Source: Molanna angustata
Lineage: Eukaryota > Arthropoda > Insecta > Trichoptera > Molannidae
Assembly (NCBI GenBank): GCA_963576475.1
Contig: OY754981.1
Location: 23,130,839 to 23,194,838 of the forward strand
Length of the DNA stretch: 64,000 nt
Direction of reading: 5' to 3'
Part shown: piece by piece, positions 31,955 through 43,111 of the stretch
Numbering within the stretch: the first letter of the stretch is position 1
Layout of the letters: each line of letters opens with the position of its first letter
The notes under the pieces: model-generated
The model's input: the letters and a program-made list of their open reading frames with translations, nothing else
Databases searched by the model: none
What the model was told of the DNA's origin: nothing
Position numbers and translations under genes: made by a program

Positions 31955-32245
31955 TGTGGCGGCTATACAGAAGTTTGATGCGCATCTAATGGGTCGATAG
32001 AGTCTCCAATGAATGATTAAAACAAGACGGAGAAAGCGAGAGTACTTTGGCCACATATTCCGTGGTGATAATTATGCCCTTCTTCAACTTATAGCAGATG
32101 GAAACACATACCGTGACACAAAAAACTCGGGCAGTGGTTCGGGATTTCGGATGCGGTGTCACTAATTAGGTCGCAGGATCGGGATGAGTTTGGTGTGATG
32201 GTCGCCAGCCTCCGTTGGGAGCGGCACAAGAAGAAGAAAAAGAAT
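31955..32245 (+). pseudogene. LINE RT C-terminal relic with (AAG)n tail
   Basis: Across shifting frames the text gives MWRRLYRSLMRI, WVDRVSNE, then REYFGHIFRGDNYALLQLIA and a GSGSGFRMR segment. It ends in gtgatggtcgccagcctcc and aagaagaagaaaa. Order and motifs agree with the region at 24.0-24.3 kb, and the 3' end matches 40.03 kb in reverse. Confidence 0.75.
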
Positions 32246-32394
32246 ATAAGGATTACATAATAATATATGTATATGAATGCTATTCAGTGGCGTACACATG
32301 ATTTTTTTATCTACTTTTTATCTCAAGATTCTTACACAAGTAATACAAAATAAATAAATTCAACAAAATACTGCGAGGAGTGTGAAAGAGTAAT

Positions 32395-32510
32395 GTATTC
32401 TTCTTCCTTCAGCCATCTCTCCAATGCTGGATGCTACTATGCTAAGTGCAGCACAGACAATTCTTGCCAAATGCAACCCTTGATACCAGTCCTTTAGACT
32501 ACCCGAAAAG
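32395..32510 (-). mobile_element. Possible LINE tail
   Basis: The minus strand reads LKDWYQGLHLARIVCAALSI in one frame, next to a cttcttccttcagcc border like those of other reversed LINE tails. The assignment is tentative. Confidence 0.3.
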
Positions 32511-32684
32511 GTACATATATGTATTTCATATCTATGAACTAAAAAATACAAATCAAATATAACTTTACGATGTGATAAATAATCAAACGTGGAAGCTTCA
32601 ACTTTGTTGAAATTCATATTTAATAAATTATTTAAATTAAACACAAAACACAATACTTTGTTTATTTTTAGTTAATCACTATTT

Positions 32685-32713
32685 GTTTCGGGAACGTCCC
32701 TTCCCTTCCTCAG
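32685..32713 (-). ncRNA. Hammerhead-like motif, left Penelope arm
   Basis: The minus strand reads CTGAGGA, a stem II of at least 5 bp (GGGAA with TTCCC), then GAAAC. The base at the expected cleavage position is G and stem I does not pair well, so it is probably inactive. Confidence 0.5.
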
Positions 32714-33093
32714 GTGGATGTAAACTGAATATTATGCGTGTGAGTTCGGTGTATGGATAGTGGTGTTGTAGAGGCGGATGTAGAGGTGGGGTTGGAACAG
32801 TGGACTAGGGGGAACATTTGGAGAAGGGGTGAGGAGGAAGGTTGTACCAGAATATTAATTATGTTTTTCTGAGTATTTTGGGCTTTTTTTATTTCAAGAG
32901 TTTCTAAATTATTTTGTTTTAGTCCGAAAGTCTGTTTACGTAAAATGTTAACCTTCATATTGTTGAAGTTGTGATTATTTTCTATTATGTGGTTGGCCCT
33001 AGTCCAATGTCCAAACCCCACCTCCACATCCGCCTCTACAACACCACTATCCATACACCGCACCCACACGCATAATATTCAGTTTACATTCAC

Positions 33094-33122
33094 CTGAGGA
33101 AGGGAACGGACGTTCCCGAAAC
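33094..33122 (+). ncRNA. Hammerhead-like motif, right Penelope arm
   Basis: CTGAGGA (33094-33100), a perfect 7-bp stem II (GGGAACG-GA-CGTTCCC), then GAAAC (33118-33122). The following ATGTAGTT can close a 2-bp stem III. Stem I pairing is weak, so function is uncertain. Confidence 0.6.
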
Positions 33123-33142
33123 ATGTAGTTATTAACAGTCGA

Positions 33143-33692
33143 CGAGTTAAATTGTTTGCGTATTTTTTGACGCGAATCGCCAATTCAGGAAGTGGTGGGG
33201 ACAAGAGACGAAGTCCCTAGTTTAAAAAATAATTTAACGCCACTGTTTTCTATAACCCAGCGTATTAGATCCGGTCAGCTCTGTGGCACGACATATCGAA
33301 TAAATCAGCATTTTCACTATTGTATTATGTACCAACAATGTACAGTAATCCGAAGAATTTAAATCTGATATAAGAGGCTTTGCCGCACGGTAGCCGGAAT
33401 CCAGAACAGACCAAATGAAAGAGCTTTATGATATCTGGTCATACACCGTAAATAATGATCTGAGGAATATTTCAAGTGATCAAGAAGAAAGAATTATCCT
33501 AAGCTTAAATACAAAAGTACAGACAATTAGAACGATGAAACATAATAGGTTAATGCCGAATATTGGTAAATTACTTCGTTGTATCGTATAATAAATACTT
33601 TATTTATATTACATACAAAACGAGAGAGAATACTGAAATATGAACTGATTTTTGTTGTTAATAGGAAAATATTAGATTGGTACAAGTAAATA
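33143..33692. other. Unassigned AT-rich DNA
   Basis: Nothing is recognised. Confidence 0.5.
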
Positions 33693-33775
33693 TTACACAT
33701 TGGTACAAGTAGGTAAACAAGCCAAAAATGAATTATATTTCTGGCGCAGTTCAGGAGTGACATCTGTGCTAGAAC
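33693..33775 (+). repeat. Family A, 5' fragment
   Basis: The text acattggtacaagtaggtaa and tctggcgcagttcaggagtg matches the start of the copy at 14.16 kb. The rest of the family is missing. Confidence 0.75.
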
Positions 33776-33896
33776 ATTTATAAGGATTCTTGCTTTCATT
33801 GTTTACAAAAAAAAAAAACAATTCTCTCAATAGATATTCATTTTTTATGAAAAAAAGAATAGGTATATGGATTTATTAAGAATTTGGAATAGAAAA

Positions 33897-34000
33897 TTTA
33901 GTGTGTCTGTGTCCCCCCTCTTATAACTTTTTTGTTCCGCTAAATGCTGAGCCTAAAATTTCTATTTTATCATGATATTACTTGTAGTTAGTGTAAAACA
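33897..34000 (-). repeat. Family D fragment, copy 4
   Basis: The plus strand shows tgtgtctgtgtccccc, cttataacttttttgttccg and ctgagcctaaaatttc, as in the copy at 12.3 kb. Confidence 0.65.
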
Positions 34001-34596
34001 CTTTACTTAAATCAAAAAAAAAGTTTAATAAATGAATCCCAATAAAAAGCAAATAAATCACAATTTTCAGCGCACGTAACATTGTAAAACAAGATAAAAC
34101 CAATAAGTATTGTTGGTAGTATGAAAAATTCATGTATTTTTGGACTTCAGCCAGTTCCGAGATCTAAATCTAATGGCCATTATCAACATTGGCAATATTT
34201 CGAATTTTTGGCGTTGAGAGAAATTTATACAACAACTAAGGTAAGACAACATTGTTTCACGAGTAAAATTAATTTCAAGAAACAAACAGAAATTTAATTT
34301 ATGTAGATTCACAAAATTGAGGAAATCAAATAAAAAATTAAGTTATTTTTATTGAACATGCATTTTTATCTTATTTTATGCACTTGATTCTTTTCGGTTT
34401 TATAAGGGTGTAAAAATACGTATTTATATAGACAGAAGACTGTTTTTATTTCTGTAATTGCTGACGTGCTGTTTTTGAAATGAAATAAAAAAATATTACT
34501 GTTGAAATAATAAAATTTTACTCGTAAGGAATTCTAAGAAACAATGTTTTTTTTTTCGAATGCACAAAACTGACTTTCATAATGGCTCCTCTATGC
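34001..34596. other. Unassigned AT-rich DNA
   Basis: Nothing is recognised. Confidence 0.5.
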
Positions 34597-35320
34597 CTTC
34601 TCTACACATCGACAGATGCGTCGGCAGATGCATCAGTAGACATATTCGCGGATAAATTACGATTTGTCCACACATCCGCGAGTTAATCAGTCTGTGTTCA
34701 ACCTCGAAAGACGCATGTCGTGCCGCAAACAAATGGATGTGGATACAGTAGCGGCCGCTGCTATTTACTCATTTAGCAGGCACTTATAATTACTACTTAA
34801 GTGTGAACCGCAACAGAGTTATTAAGAAAAAATGGCACAAAAGAAGGTGGTGGATGGTGACTATACACAGAAACAGAACAAAGTGAAAATATATTATTTA
34901 TAATAAATATTTTGACAACTACTAGCGTGTCTTGCAGATATATACTTTTCATCATGACATATATATTTCTCAAAATCTTTCGGTTAGGATAGGCTTGTTT
35001 GTAATAATAGCGACTCAGTCGCTCATAAATTAAAAGTTTCTTCAGTGGTCACAATAGCAATCATTTCGACGGGAAAACTAAGCACGCACGCGTGCACTCT
35101 CACAGGATTTCAGTCCAATACTAATTTATTCGCAGATGTGTGGACAGTCGCCTTGCGTGCGCGCTGCCGCTCTTTGATCCGTGTCGAAAAAACCGACACC
35201 AAACGGATACGCGGCAGATGCATCGGCCGACATCAAATACCTACTACAGACGAGCGAAACCCCCCCTCTACACATCGACAGATAAAATCTGCCGACGCAT
35301 CCGTCGATGTGCAGAGGAAG
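34597..35320 (+). mobile_element. PIF/Harbinger-like derivative with relic of its protein
   Basis: Ends of about 32 bp are inverted: cttctctacacatcgacaga on the left against cttcctctgcacatcgacgg read in reverse from 35320. Inside, MDVDTVAAAAIYSFS and, in another frame, KKKWHKRRWWMVTIHRNRT resemble the basic, tryptophan-rich start of Harbinger-group proteins. Most of the transposase is gone. The right end also holds a 14-bp hairpin (35266-35279 with 35303-35316). I could not define the target duplication. Confidence 0.7.
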
Positions 35321-35565
35321 CTTAAGACGGACTCATTTATGAACGGAGTTATTTCAAAATTACCAATAGGAATTTAAGATATCCGGAATCTAGAAATTTC
35401 TTAAACGCTTGGAAACCAACCCAATAAAGTTGTAATTATAATTATTTTCAAGTTTTTTACTTGACGAAAAAAAACGGAATGATAATTGAACTTAAAACAG
35501 AGAAACACAACCTGTGACATCTGAAAGATATTCAACCGTTCAACGATTTGAATGCGGAAAATTTT

Positions 35566-35836
35566 CCCATTTCCATGGCGGTTGAACCGCGTTCAAGGGA
35601 GAAGTAAAGGGAAGGGTAAAAAGGGGGTGGTGGAGGGTATAAATAAAAGAGTCGCCATTCTACTTCGATTAAACAATTCAAACTAAGTTATTCAGTGAAA
35701 GCTCTCGGTTCTAATTGAATATGGAAGCGATCGTCTAGCGCCGTAGACCGACCTATTGTTACATTATCAAACAGGAAAAGTTAATTTAGTTTATGCAAAA
35801 TCAATTTACCAACTGTTGGTAAACCCTTTGGTGCAG
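35566..35836 (+). promoter_or_regulatory. Candidate TATA promoter and first exon
   Basis: A purine-rich tract (gggaagggtaaaaagggggt) leads into TATAAATA at 35638-35645. The expected start would be near 35668-35672. An arthropod initiator-like TCAGT lies further on, at 35692. A donor-like CAG/GTGAAA at 35836/35837 could end a first exon. The only ATG frame (35719, ATGGAAGCGATCGTCTAG) has five codons. Sequence is non-repetitive in this window. This is inference from motif arrangement only. Confidence 0.35.
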
Positions 35837-35929
35837 GTGAAATATGAAATTTGAGTTTTGGTTGAGAAAGATACGATTTACGACGACAAAACATAATATT
35901 GTTTGAATATTTTTAGATTGTGACCATCA

Positions 35930-36110
35930 TAGAACTTTCCACTTCTTCTCTCTCGTTATACTTGAGGTCAGCTCTCCTCGTCCCTAAATTATAGGCCCTT
36001 CTGTCATGTATTATGTCACCTTGCCCATGTCTCTGCAATTGGTTTCGTCTTTGTACGACCCAGGAATGCCTTGGTCTTCCTCTGGATGTATGTCGAGAAC
36101 TTTCCATTAC
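35930..36110 (-). mobile_element. LINE C-terminal tail, minus strand
   Basis: The minus strand reads SRGRPRHSWVVQRRNQLQRH followed by NLGTRRADLKYNEREEVE. The GRPR.SW motif and the 3' border are typical of non-LTR tails. Only about 60 codons remain. Confidence 0.55.
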
Positions 36111-37811
36111 ACAAATTAATATAGAAATCGTTAAGTAATACGATGACTATCATGTTAAGCGAATGAGCATCTAATTATTTGTGAATTTTGAAACAAAAAT
36201 TAAAATCCTAATTTTCTAGAATGGAAAACATTGATAGTTTTTGACATATAAAATTATGACTAAGGAAATTATATAGGAGAAAAAATCAAAAAGAGACACT
36301 ACGAACTATTGTTTCGTCTTATAGGGGCTATTCTAATAAATAACTATTCAACTCTACAAAAACATACTGTCCCAATTGCAAAAATCAAAATCTATTTTTA
36401 TAGTATACGTAGATTTTAGATTATACATTAATTGAACACAACGTTTTTAACACAAATCAAACACGAGAATTAAAAGGTTACGAACTGAGGTATTATGTGG
36501 TTTTTGAATTTCTGTTTTGTATTTGAAATAACCGTAAGTATATTATGTAAGACGAAATTTCAATCGGCGTAAAATAATTTAAACATATTGCATGTAGAAT
36601 ACAAATCAATTTTTTTCACTTTTACTTTCCCCTTTCAGTTGATTCTTACTTATGATATTACAAAACTAATCACTTATGATTTAAATATGAAGTTGATTGA
36701 ATTTATAGTTTAAGCTGTACCTACAGACACAATTTACATATATTTTGAAGAACTGCAAGGCAAAACGAGTCGCCTTATAAATCAAAAAGGCATTCCATCA
36801 CAATTGAAAAATTTATATTCCTTTTATTAAATTTGATTTTATCCAGAGTTGATTTGAATGTATCGAACACAACATAAACATAAGTGAATCGTGCCATCAA
36901 CTGGGCTACAAGGGTCGACCTTCTAAGAATATAAACCTATTATATGGTCAAAGTCTATCTCCCGACCTTTCTTACCTATTAAGAAAGAGCTGTATATAGA
37001 AATGAGATTAAGTCGGAACTACGTGGAGAAATAATGGCTGAAAAACCTTGGTGTTAATTGGATTCAGGGCAGGTTTCTTGCCACGTAATGGTGAGGTGAA
37101 GGAGGCGAAAAGGAGGACGAAAACCAGTGAATGAATACCAGACTTGATATTTTATTTATTTGGGGTTATTATAAAATGAATGGGTTGTGGGCGACGGAAG
37201 ATGTCCGAAAATAGTGAATTAAATAAATTCGATAGACGGGTTGATTTGATTTCCTTTTAAAACGACGATTTGATAATAAAAAACCTCAATAAAGCTTATT
37301 GAAAAGAAGATATTTTTGGCGACAAAGACAGATAACCATATGGAGGGACGGAACGATGATAGAAGTATGTGGACTAACTGTGAAAAGTTTCTTCCTATCT
37401 TCTCTCGCGTCGATTTTTCTGCCACTTTGTCACTGGTTCACAGTGTTTTCACTTATTAACTGTCAAAAAGTTTATTTTTGTAGTTTTTCATGCAAAATTC
37501 CGCGAACAAGAATGATAAATTTTAATATATACGCACGGCGCGATGTGAGTATTAAGACTGGGCGGTGGCGTATTTCTTGCACAGATACAAGCGAGTGTTG
37601 TTGCCGCGTTGGAGGTGTATAGATGTAGGTAGATATGAGGTTTGGTATGTCAGAAAGATTAGGATAGGAATAAATTGGAAGTGTCTGTCATCTGCGCCAA
37701 AAAATAGAATCTTTAAATTGACTATACCATTTTTTCTAGATTGCAATTTCAATGATTTACAAATTTATTTATTTTGACAAGGAAAAAAAACAGGTAAACA
37801 GAAGTGTTTAC
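36111..37811. other. Unassigned DNA
   Basis: Several open frames of 60-107 codons occur (for example plus 37299-37622), but none shows a recognised motif. No repeat copies are seen. Confidence 0.45.
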
Positions 37812-37861
37812 CTTCATTTAATGTTTATGTACAGAAGTAGGTACATAAACATTAAATGAAG
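37812..37861. other. Perfect 21-bp palindrome with 8-nt loop
   Basis: Arms at 37812-37832 and 37841-37861 are exact reverse complements (from cttcatttaatgtttatgta). The loop is agaagtag. There is no sign of a larger inverted-repeat element around it. Confidence 0.95.
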
Positions 37862-37952
37862 CATATAACAGTACGTAGTACATATAAATCAATGATAACA
37901 ATCCGTAAATCCAATAATGTTGGTTCACATTTTCCAACATCAACTTACTTTA

Positions 37953-38575
37953 ATGGAAGGAAGACCTGATAAAGACATTGAAAGAAGAGTTATGGCAGGT
38001 AACAGAATAAACGGAGCTCTCAGACCAGTAATGTCCGATCCAAGCATCTCAAAGGAAGCCAAAATTGCCGTACATAATGCAATTGTAGTGCCCACTTTGA
38101 TGTATGCCAGTGAAACATGGACGTGGCAAAAGACGCATGAAAGTAGAATAAATGCTGTGGAAATGAGGTCACTATAAAGAGTATGTAATAGAACGATATA
38201 TGATAGAATAAAAAATGAGGACATAAGGAGAGAATGCAAGATAAAGAAGGATATTATATGTTAAATGAAAGTGAATGCTTTGAGGTGGTTTGGACATATA
38301 GAAAGAATGAATGATGAACGACTGACCAAAAAAATATACATGGGTGTAAGAGATGGAGTGAATAGTAGGGGCCGCCCCAGAAAGGGATGGCATGACCATG
38401 TGAATGATATTTTGAATGAAGGAAATATTAGAAGCTTGAATAATCGACGAGCATGTATGAGACGATGTATGGATGTAAAGGAAGCTAGGAACGTATGCAA
38501 AAATAGAGGAGTATGGCGCTCGGTTCTCTCTGCTTACCCCGTAAGGGATATGGCGTGATGGTATGTATGTATGTA
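37953..38575 (+). pseudogene. RTE-1 LINE C-terminal pseudogene, best copy
   Basis: A single frame reads EGRPDKDIERRVMAGNRING, SKEAKIAVHNAIVVPTLMYA, SETWTWQKTHESRINAVEM, a stop at 38175, RIKNEDIRRECKIKKD, a stop at 38262, then ALRWFGHIERMNDERLTKKI, GRPRKGWHDHVNDIL and WRSVLSAYPVRDMA with the natural stop at 38556. This is the region after the RT palm of RTE-clade LINEs, close in style to Heliconius RTE proteins. It ends in (TATG)n. Two nonsense changes and no frameshift suggest a moderately young copy. Shorter relatives lie at 2.4, 8.9, 9.5, 29.7 and 50.6 kb. Confidence 0.9.
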
Positions 38576-39290
38576 ACTTACTTTAAAAATATAAAGAAAC
38601 AATCAGATTGAAATTGATAAAAACAACTCAACAAAATAGGATATTTGAGGAAAAAGAAATTAAATAATGAAATAAAGGAGATAAGGAGAAGAGATAAATA
38701 AAATAGAAGCACTGAGTATAAAGTAAATTCTGCAATAGGGAATATGTGAGTAAAAAAATATTATAAAGAACTTTCTGTTGCAAACTAACTCACTAATACA
38801 CATATCAATTAGTTTAACAAAAACGATTGAAAAAATTGTAATGTTTTTTATCAAAAACCTAAATTTTTATAATACATATTATGAAAAATTAATTGATATC
38901 GATAATGTATAGAGTAATGTATAAGATCTGTCAATAATAATTATCGTTGTGTTTATTTTAAACAAATCATTTACTGAAATATATTATAAATTTAATATAT
39001 TACAATTACTAAAAACAAACTAATAAGTACTTCTCCAAAGACTTCGTTCTCTATCTCAAATTTTGTATTCGAGTATATAAAATATACAATAATATTTTCT
39101 TCCCGTCTTTATCTAACTTGAAGAGAAAGTTATTTACAATAGTTGCCATTCCAAAAAATCTCCGTTATATGAAGAATCCTGCTTCAAGATGAAGATGAAA
39201 AACAGTTAAAGAATTAATCAAAATCAAGAGATCACGGAGTCGAAATACTGTCGTATTTTTCTCTTTCATCGGGCGTCATTACGCCACGCC
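38576..39290. other. Unassigned AT-rich DNA
   Basis: Nothing is recognised. Confidence 0.5.
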
Positions 39291-39665
39291 ATGGAGCCGG
39301 TATTATACATACATACAATAAAAGAGAAACGGGAAACTTCCTTACAGAGTCAACTGAAAAGTTCCAATGTTTATGGGTTCGCCCATCCCAGTAAGATCAC
39401 TTACAGGAATAGTTCTCATCATAGTTTCACCAGCGAAGCGTCCAACTTTAATACTTGTTTTATGCTAAATTGTAAATCGCCAGAGTATGGATGCAATTTA
39501 TATCGCGCTTCTACGTTGACGAATATTTCATCCACCGATGCACTTAAACATTATTATAAATATGGGAGAAACTTCTTAGAATGCGCGGCAAATTACGATG
39601 TAAGATGTTTGACAAAATGGATGCATCCGGAGCCGGGACAATGGACATTCCAGAAAAGATCTTAA
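39291..39665 (+). other. Unidentified open frame, 124 codons
   Basis: It starts at ATG in the context cgccATGG and ends with TAA at 39663. It contains a cysteine-bearing stretch, FNTCFMLNCKSPEYGCNLYR, then LKHYYKYGRNFLECAANYDV and WMHPEPGQWTFQKRS. GC content is higher than the flanks. No signal peptide, membrane segment or known domain is evident. No splice sites or TATA box frame it clearly. It may be an exon, a transposon piece or chance. Confidence 0.3.
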
Positions 39666-39719
39666 GTACTCTCAAAGTATAGTTTGTCGTTATATGCAAG
39701 CTAATGGTAATGTTTCTTC

Positions 39720-39965
39720 TTTGAATAGTTCTCCAGCTGATAACGAGACGCGGTCTCCGTTAATCCTCGCCTTCAACTCCTCCCGTCTCCGCAGTCTTGC
39801 AATCTGTAACTAGAGTCAATCGTTGGGATACGTCCTTGAGCACCTCGTTCTCCCACCGCAGCCTGAGTCTACAATCTTTTCTTTTCCGCCCGGGTACCTG
39901 TGATGCCGGTATTTGTCCAGCCTACTCAGTCTTGCATTTACAGAGAGCCTAGGAGCATTATAAAT
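39720..39965 (-). mobile_element. LINE C-terminal tail, minus strand
   Basis: The plus strand is antisense to a tail like that at 5.0 kb: tctccgcagtcttgcaatct, gagcacctcgttctcccacc, ccgcagcctgagtct. The coding frame is broken. Confidence 0.6.
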
Positions 39966-40019
39966 CATAAATATTATTGACAGTGTATTTCACGAGCACC
40001 TTCTTAATTTGAATCTTAT

Positions 40020-40150
40020 TCTTCTTCTTCTTGTGCTGTTCCTAATGGAAGTTGGCGACCATCACACCAAACTCATAACGAACTTGCGCCAACCTAACTA
40101 GAGACGCCGCATCCGGAATCTCTCAACCACTGCCTGAAATTTTAAAGTCA
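40020..40150 (-). mobile_element. LINE 3' end, minus strand
   Basis: It begins with cttcttcttcttgtgctg and continues gttggcgaccatcacaccaa, the reverse complement of the end of the LINE at 32.2 kb. Confidence 0.7.
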
Positions 40151-40254
40151 CGATATTGAATAAACATTTATTTTACGATATTTATCCCTGAACACTTGAT
40201 CCCCATTTACTCTCCTTGTCCTTACCCTATCCTTTTTTTGCTATGAAGTATTTT

Positions 40255-40740
40255 ATTTTTTTTTGTTTAAATTTTATCCTAGTGTTATAATATTTTTTAT
40301 TTTATTTTATTTTATTTTTTTATTTGTTTAGAAACATAACAGTTATACATTTATAATACTTAATTGCAAATGAGAATACAAAACAAATAGCCAATTATAA
40401 TGTTTCACATATTTAAATTATAATATATTATTGATGTTGGGTAGTCATTGTAAGATGGTGAGTGTATGTGGGGGAAAGGGAAGGGTAATGGATATAGGAA
40501 AGCGTTGATAAGGAAGGGATGAATGTTTAAGGAAAGTAGGTTTGATTTTTAACCAGTAATATTACCAATAACTGCGCGTAATTGGCGTTTCATCGATGTC
40601 TGTGTGGAGTTAAATATATCAGGTTGGGGGTCAAGACTATTGTAATAATTTAAGCATCTGTTTACATAATTATTCTGTGCGTAATTTGTTCTGCAGTGTG
40701 GTGTATAGAGAAGGTGATTTTGGCGTGTTGTTTTCATGAT
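40255..40740 (-). mobile_element. Jockey/CR1-type LINE 3' end
   Basis: On the minus strand codons 40737 down to 40549 read LLYTPHCRTNYAQNNYVNRC, LNYYNSLDPQPDIFNSTQT and MKRQLRAV. This is the closing segment of jockey/CR1-like ORF2 proteins (RTN..QN...R....YN.L). It is followed by a 3' untranslated part and an A-rich tail, seen as (TTTTA)n at 40265-40325. It may belong to the same group as the RT at 63.5 kb. Confidence 0.75.
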
Positions 40741-41959
40741 TCTTTTTTTTTTGTTTTTAGTCTTTTGTTGTTTACATACACAATTTTGTCATATTATGTA
40801 GTCTGTTTGGTTGGAAAAAAATATCTAATGGCAATAAGCCCGCCAGTGTACAATATATTTGTTTATATTATGTACTAAATAGGAAATACCTATCTCACTG
40901 CTCTTCTGTTGTAAAATCTGTTTATTATTCATTTGTTCTTCTGTACAAGCTTTACATTTCAATATATTATTATCATTTCCTGTGTCCCAGGTCTATTCAT
41001 ATCGAGAAGGAAGGACTCCTTCCAACTATGTTCTTCTAATACGTCATGTCAGTTTTCTAAATGACTATCAGTAGGTACCCATTGTTCAGATGCGACGAAT
41101 TCTACATCAGACATGGTTCATTTATCTTGAAAAGGGCCGCACGCACGGATAGTTAAAAATAAAAAAAAACTATTGTCAGTAACAGTATGTAGAAAGATAC
41201 AAACAGGTTTATTAAATTTGACGTCATTTCGTTTCCATAATTGGGGCAGTCAGTGACGTTACCCGACGCTACTCTAATGATGACATCGTTTAGTTTCATT
41301 TGTATCCTTGTCTCGAAAAAGATAATAGAATATTATTATTTCGAATTTCCCAAACAGAATTTCGTCCGCTTAAATAGTGACATTTAATCAAGGTCTATAT
41401 TTCCTACTATATTTATGTACATAAACATGTCATTGACGATGTAGACTAATCCTGGCAATCATCCATTGCCTATTCCACTTTCACACAAACTCCGTTATGC
41501 TTCATCTTCTAAATTAACAGAAAAATTAAAAAGTATAAAATAAATTTCTTCCAGCATACTTGTATTCCATATTTACTTAATATAAATAAAAAACACAATT
41601 AATTGATCATAAATTTTATATTGACTATATGAGTAGTTTCATGTGAAATCTAGTAATAATTATCATAAAATCTAGTAATTATTATTATAATCACTCGCCT
41701 ATTCTGAGACTACATAGACTTGGTAATGAGTTTGCCTCTGTTGATGTCTTTTGCTGTTCAATATATTAATATAAAGAGAGACTTTTAAAAATGGTATAAA
41801 TTCTGGGTTCTTCTTCTTTTTCCTTTTCATTTTTTATTTTTGCTTAATCCTTTGCTTATTTTTCTTTAAATTATTTTTATTGTACTTCACTACCTATATT
41901 TTTTGTAAACTTATACATTTTTTTTTGATATTTTTTTGTTGTTATATATACCTATTTAC
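40741..41959. other. Unassigned AT-rich DNA
   Basis: Nothing is recognised. Confidence 0.5.
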
Positions 41960-42075
41960 TATTATGTATGTATTTATTTTGTTTCGTGGTTCATGAACAT
42001 ATGTTTTAATAATAATTTGTAATTGTGTATGTAAAAGCCCATTTAGGGCAATTATATAAATAAATAAATACACAT
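41960..42075 (+). mobile_element. Probable LINE 3' end with (TAAA)n tail
   Basis: Non-coding text with agcccatttagggcaattat precedes ataaataaataaat. It has no coding part. The layout is as at 44.0 kb. Confidence 0.45.
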
Positions 42076-42970
42076 TTGATATTTTTTTTACATTAATATA
42101 AATAATGTATCTTTAATAATATGTTCACTGTTGACAGTGTTTATTTCCAAAATATACGGCATATGCCATTTACTTGTTACAATACTAAAAATATTAAATA
42201 CAAACAATGTCAAAAGTATAGAAACAGATAAGAATAAAACAATTATAAGAAGATAATAATAAGAATATAGACACAGACAAAAAGAAAGATTCAGATAAAA
42301 ACCGACAAAAAATAATTAGACACATTACAATTGACATTGTCGCGCATTTACAAATGATTTGAATTAAAACGATAAACTTTGATATTATAATCACTTTAAA
42401 CTTGTATTTTATATAGATGAGTTATTTGATATACTGGAATTGAACCAAGAAGTTATCAAAACTAAATATTATTTTACATTATGGCTGCGACCCATTGTTT
42501 GTGTAAGACTGATATGGATGTTTTCACGTCTGTTTTGATTCCACTATTCGGGCCTTGAATCTAGGAATTCTTGTTCTATCAATATTCACATATTATTTGT
42601 TGGATAGATGATACCTCTGTTATTTGCCAGAGAGGGACCCATTCCCGTTATATTCCAGTTTTGGCGTTAATTGATTACAAGAAATGGACCCATTTGTCAC
42701 AGATATCGAAGTCAAAGAGACCCTTTCTGAAGTCAAGGACTCGGGCTTGTGTGATGGAAGCAATCCATTACCTCATTGTGTTTTGAATTTGAATTAGAAA
42801 ATTAAGTTAATCCAACTTTAGGGATTGCTACAAAAAATATGTTAACAACGTACTTAACGTTTTATGGGAGAAACAATTTGTTTCCAGACGTTTTAGGTGT
42901 GTTTTTATTCAGCAAATAAAATTTCGCAAATTAAAAATATATTCTTTTAATCAGATAAACTTATTACCAA
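42076..42970. other. Unassigned AT-rich DNA
   Basis: Nothing is recognised. Confidence 0.5.
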
Positions 42971-42974
42971 CTGT

Positions 42975-43052
42975 GCCGACTGCCGTGGCACAGTTGATAA
43001 GCCTTTTAGTTTCTGTGTGATCGTCCTAGGTTGGATCCCTAGCAGGAAATTT
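42975..43052 (+). mobile_element. tRNA-derived SINE head, family SINE2
   Basis: A box in tgccgtggcacagttgataa and B box in taggttggatccctagca. It matches 17.05 and 29.96 kb. Confidence 0.7.
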
Positions 43053-43111
43053 ATTTAAATATTCAATATAATAGATTCATTTGTGACGAAAATATTTTGA
43101 AATATAGGCAG

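Larger units (their letters stand above)
32671..33142 (-). mobile_element. Penelope-like element remnant with inverted terminal arms
   Basis: Arms of about 145 bp (32671-32816 and 32995-33142) are near-perfect reverse complements. Between them the minus strand encodes TRANHIIENNHNFNNMKVNI, then NLETLEIKKAQ, resembling the C-terminal end of the GIY-YIG endonuclease part of Penelope-like proteins. Each arm carries a hammerhead-type core. The RT domain is absent. Inverted or tandem terminal repeats and hammerheads are known features of this retroelement class. Confidence 0.75.
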
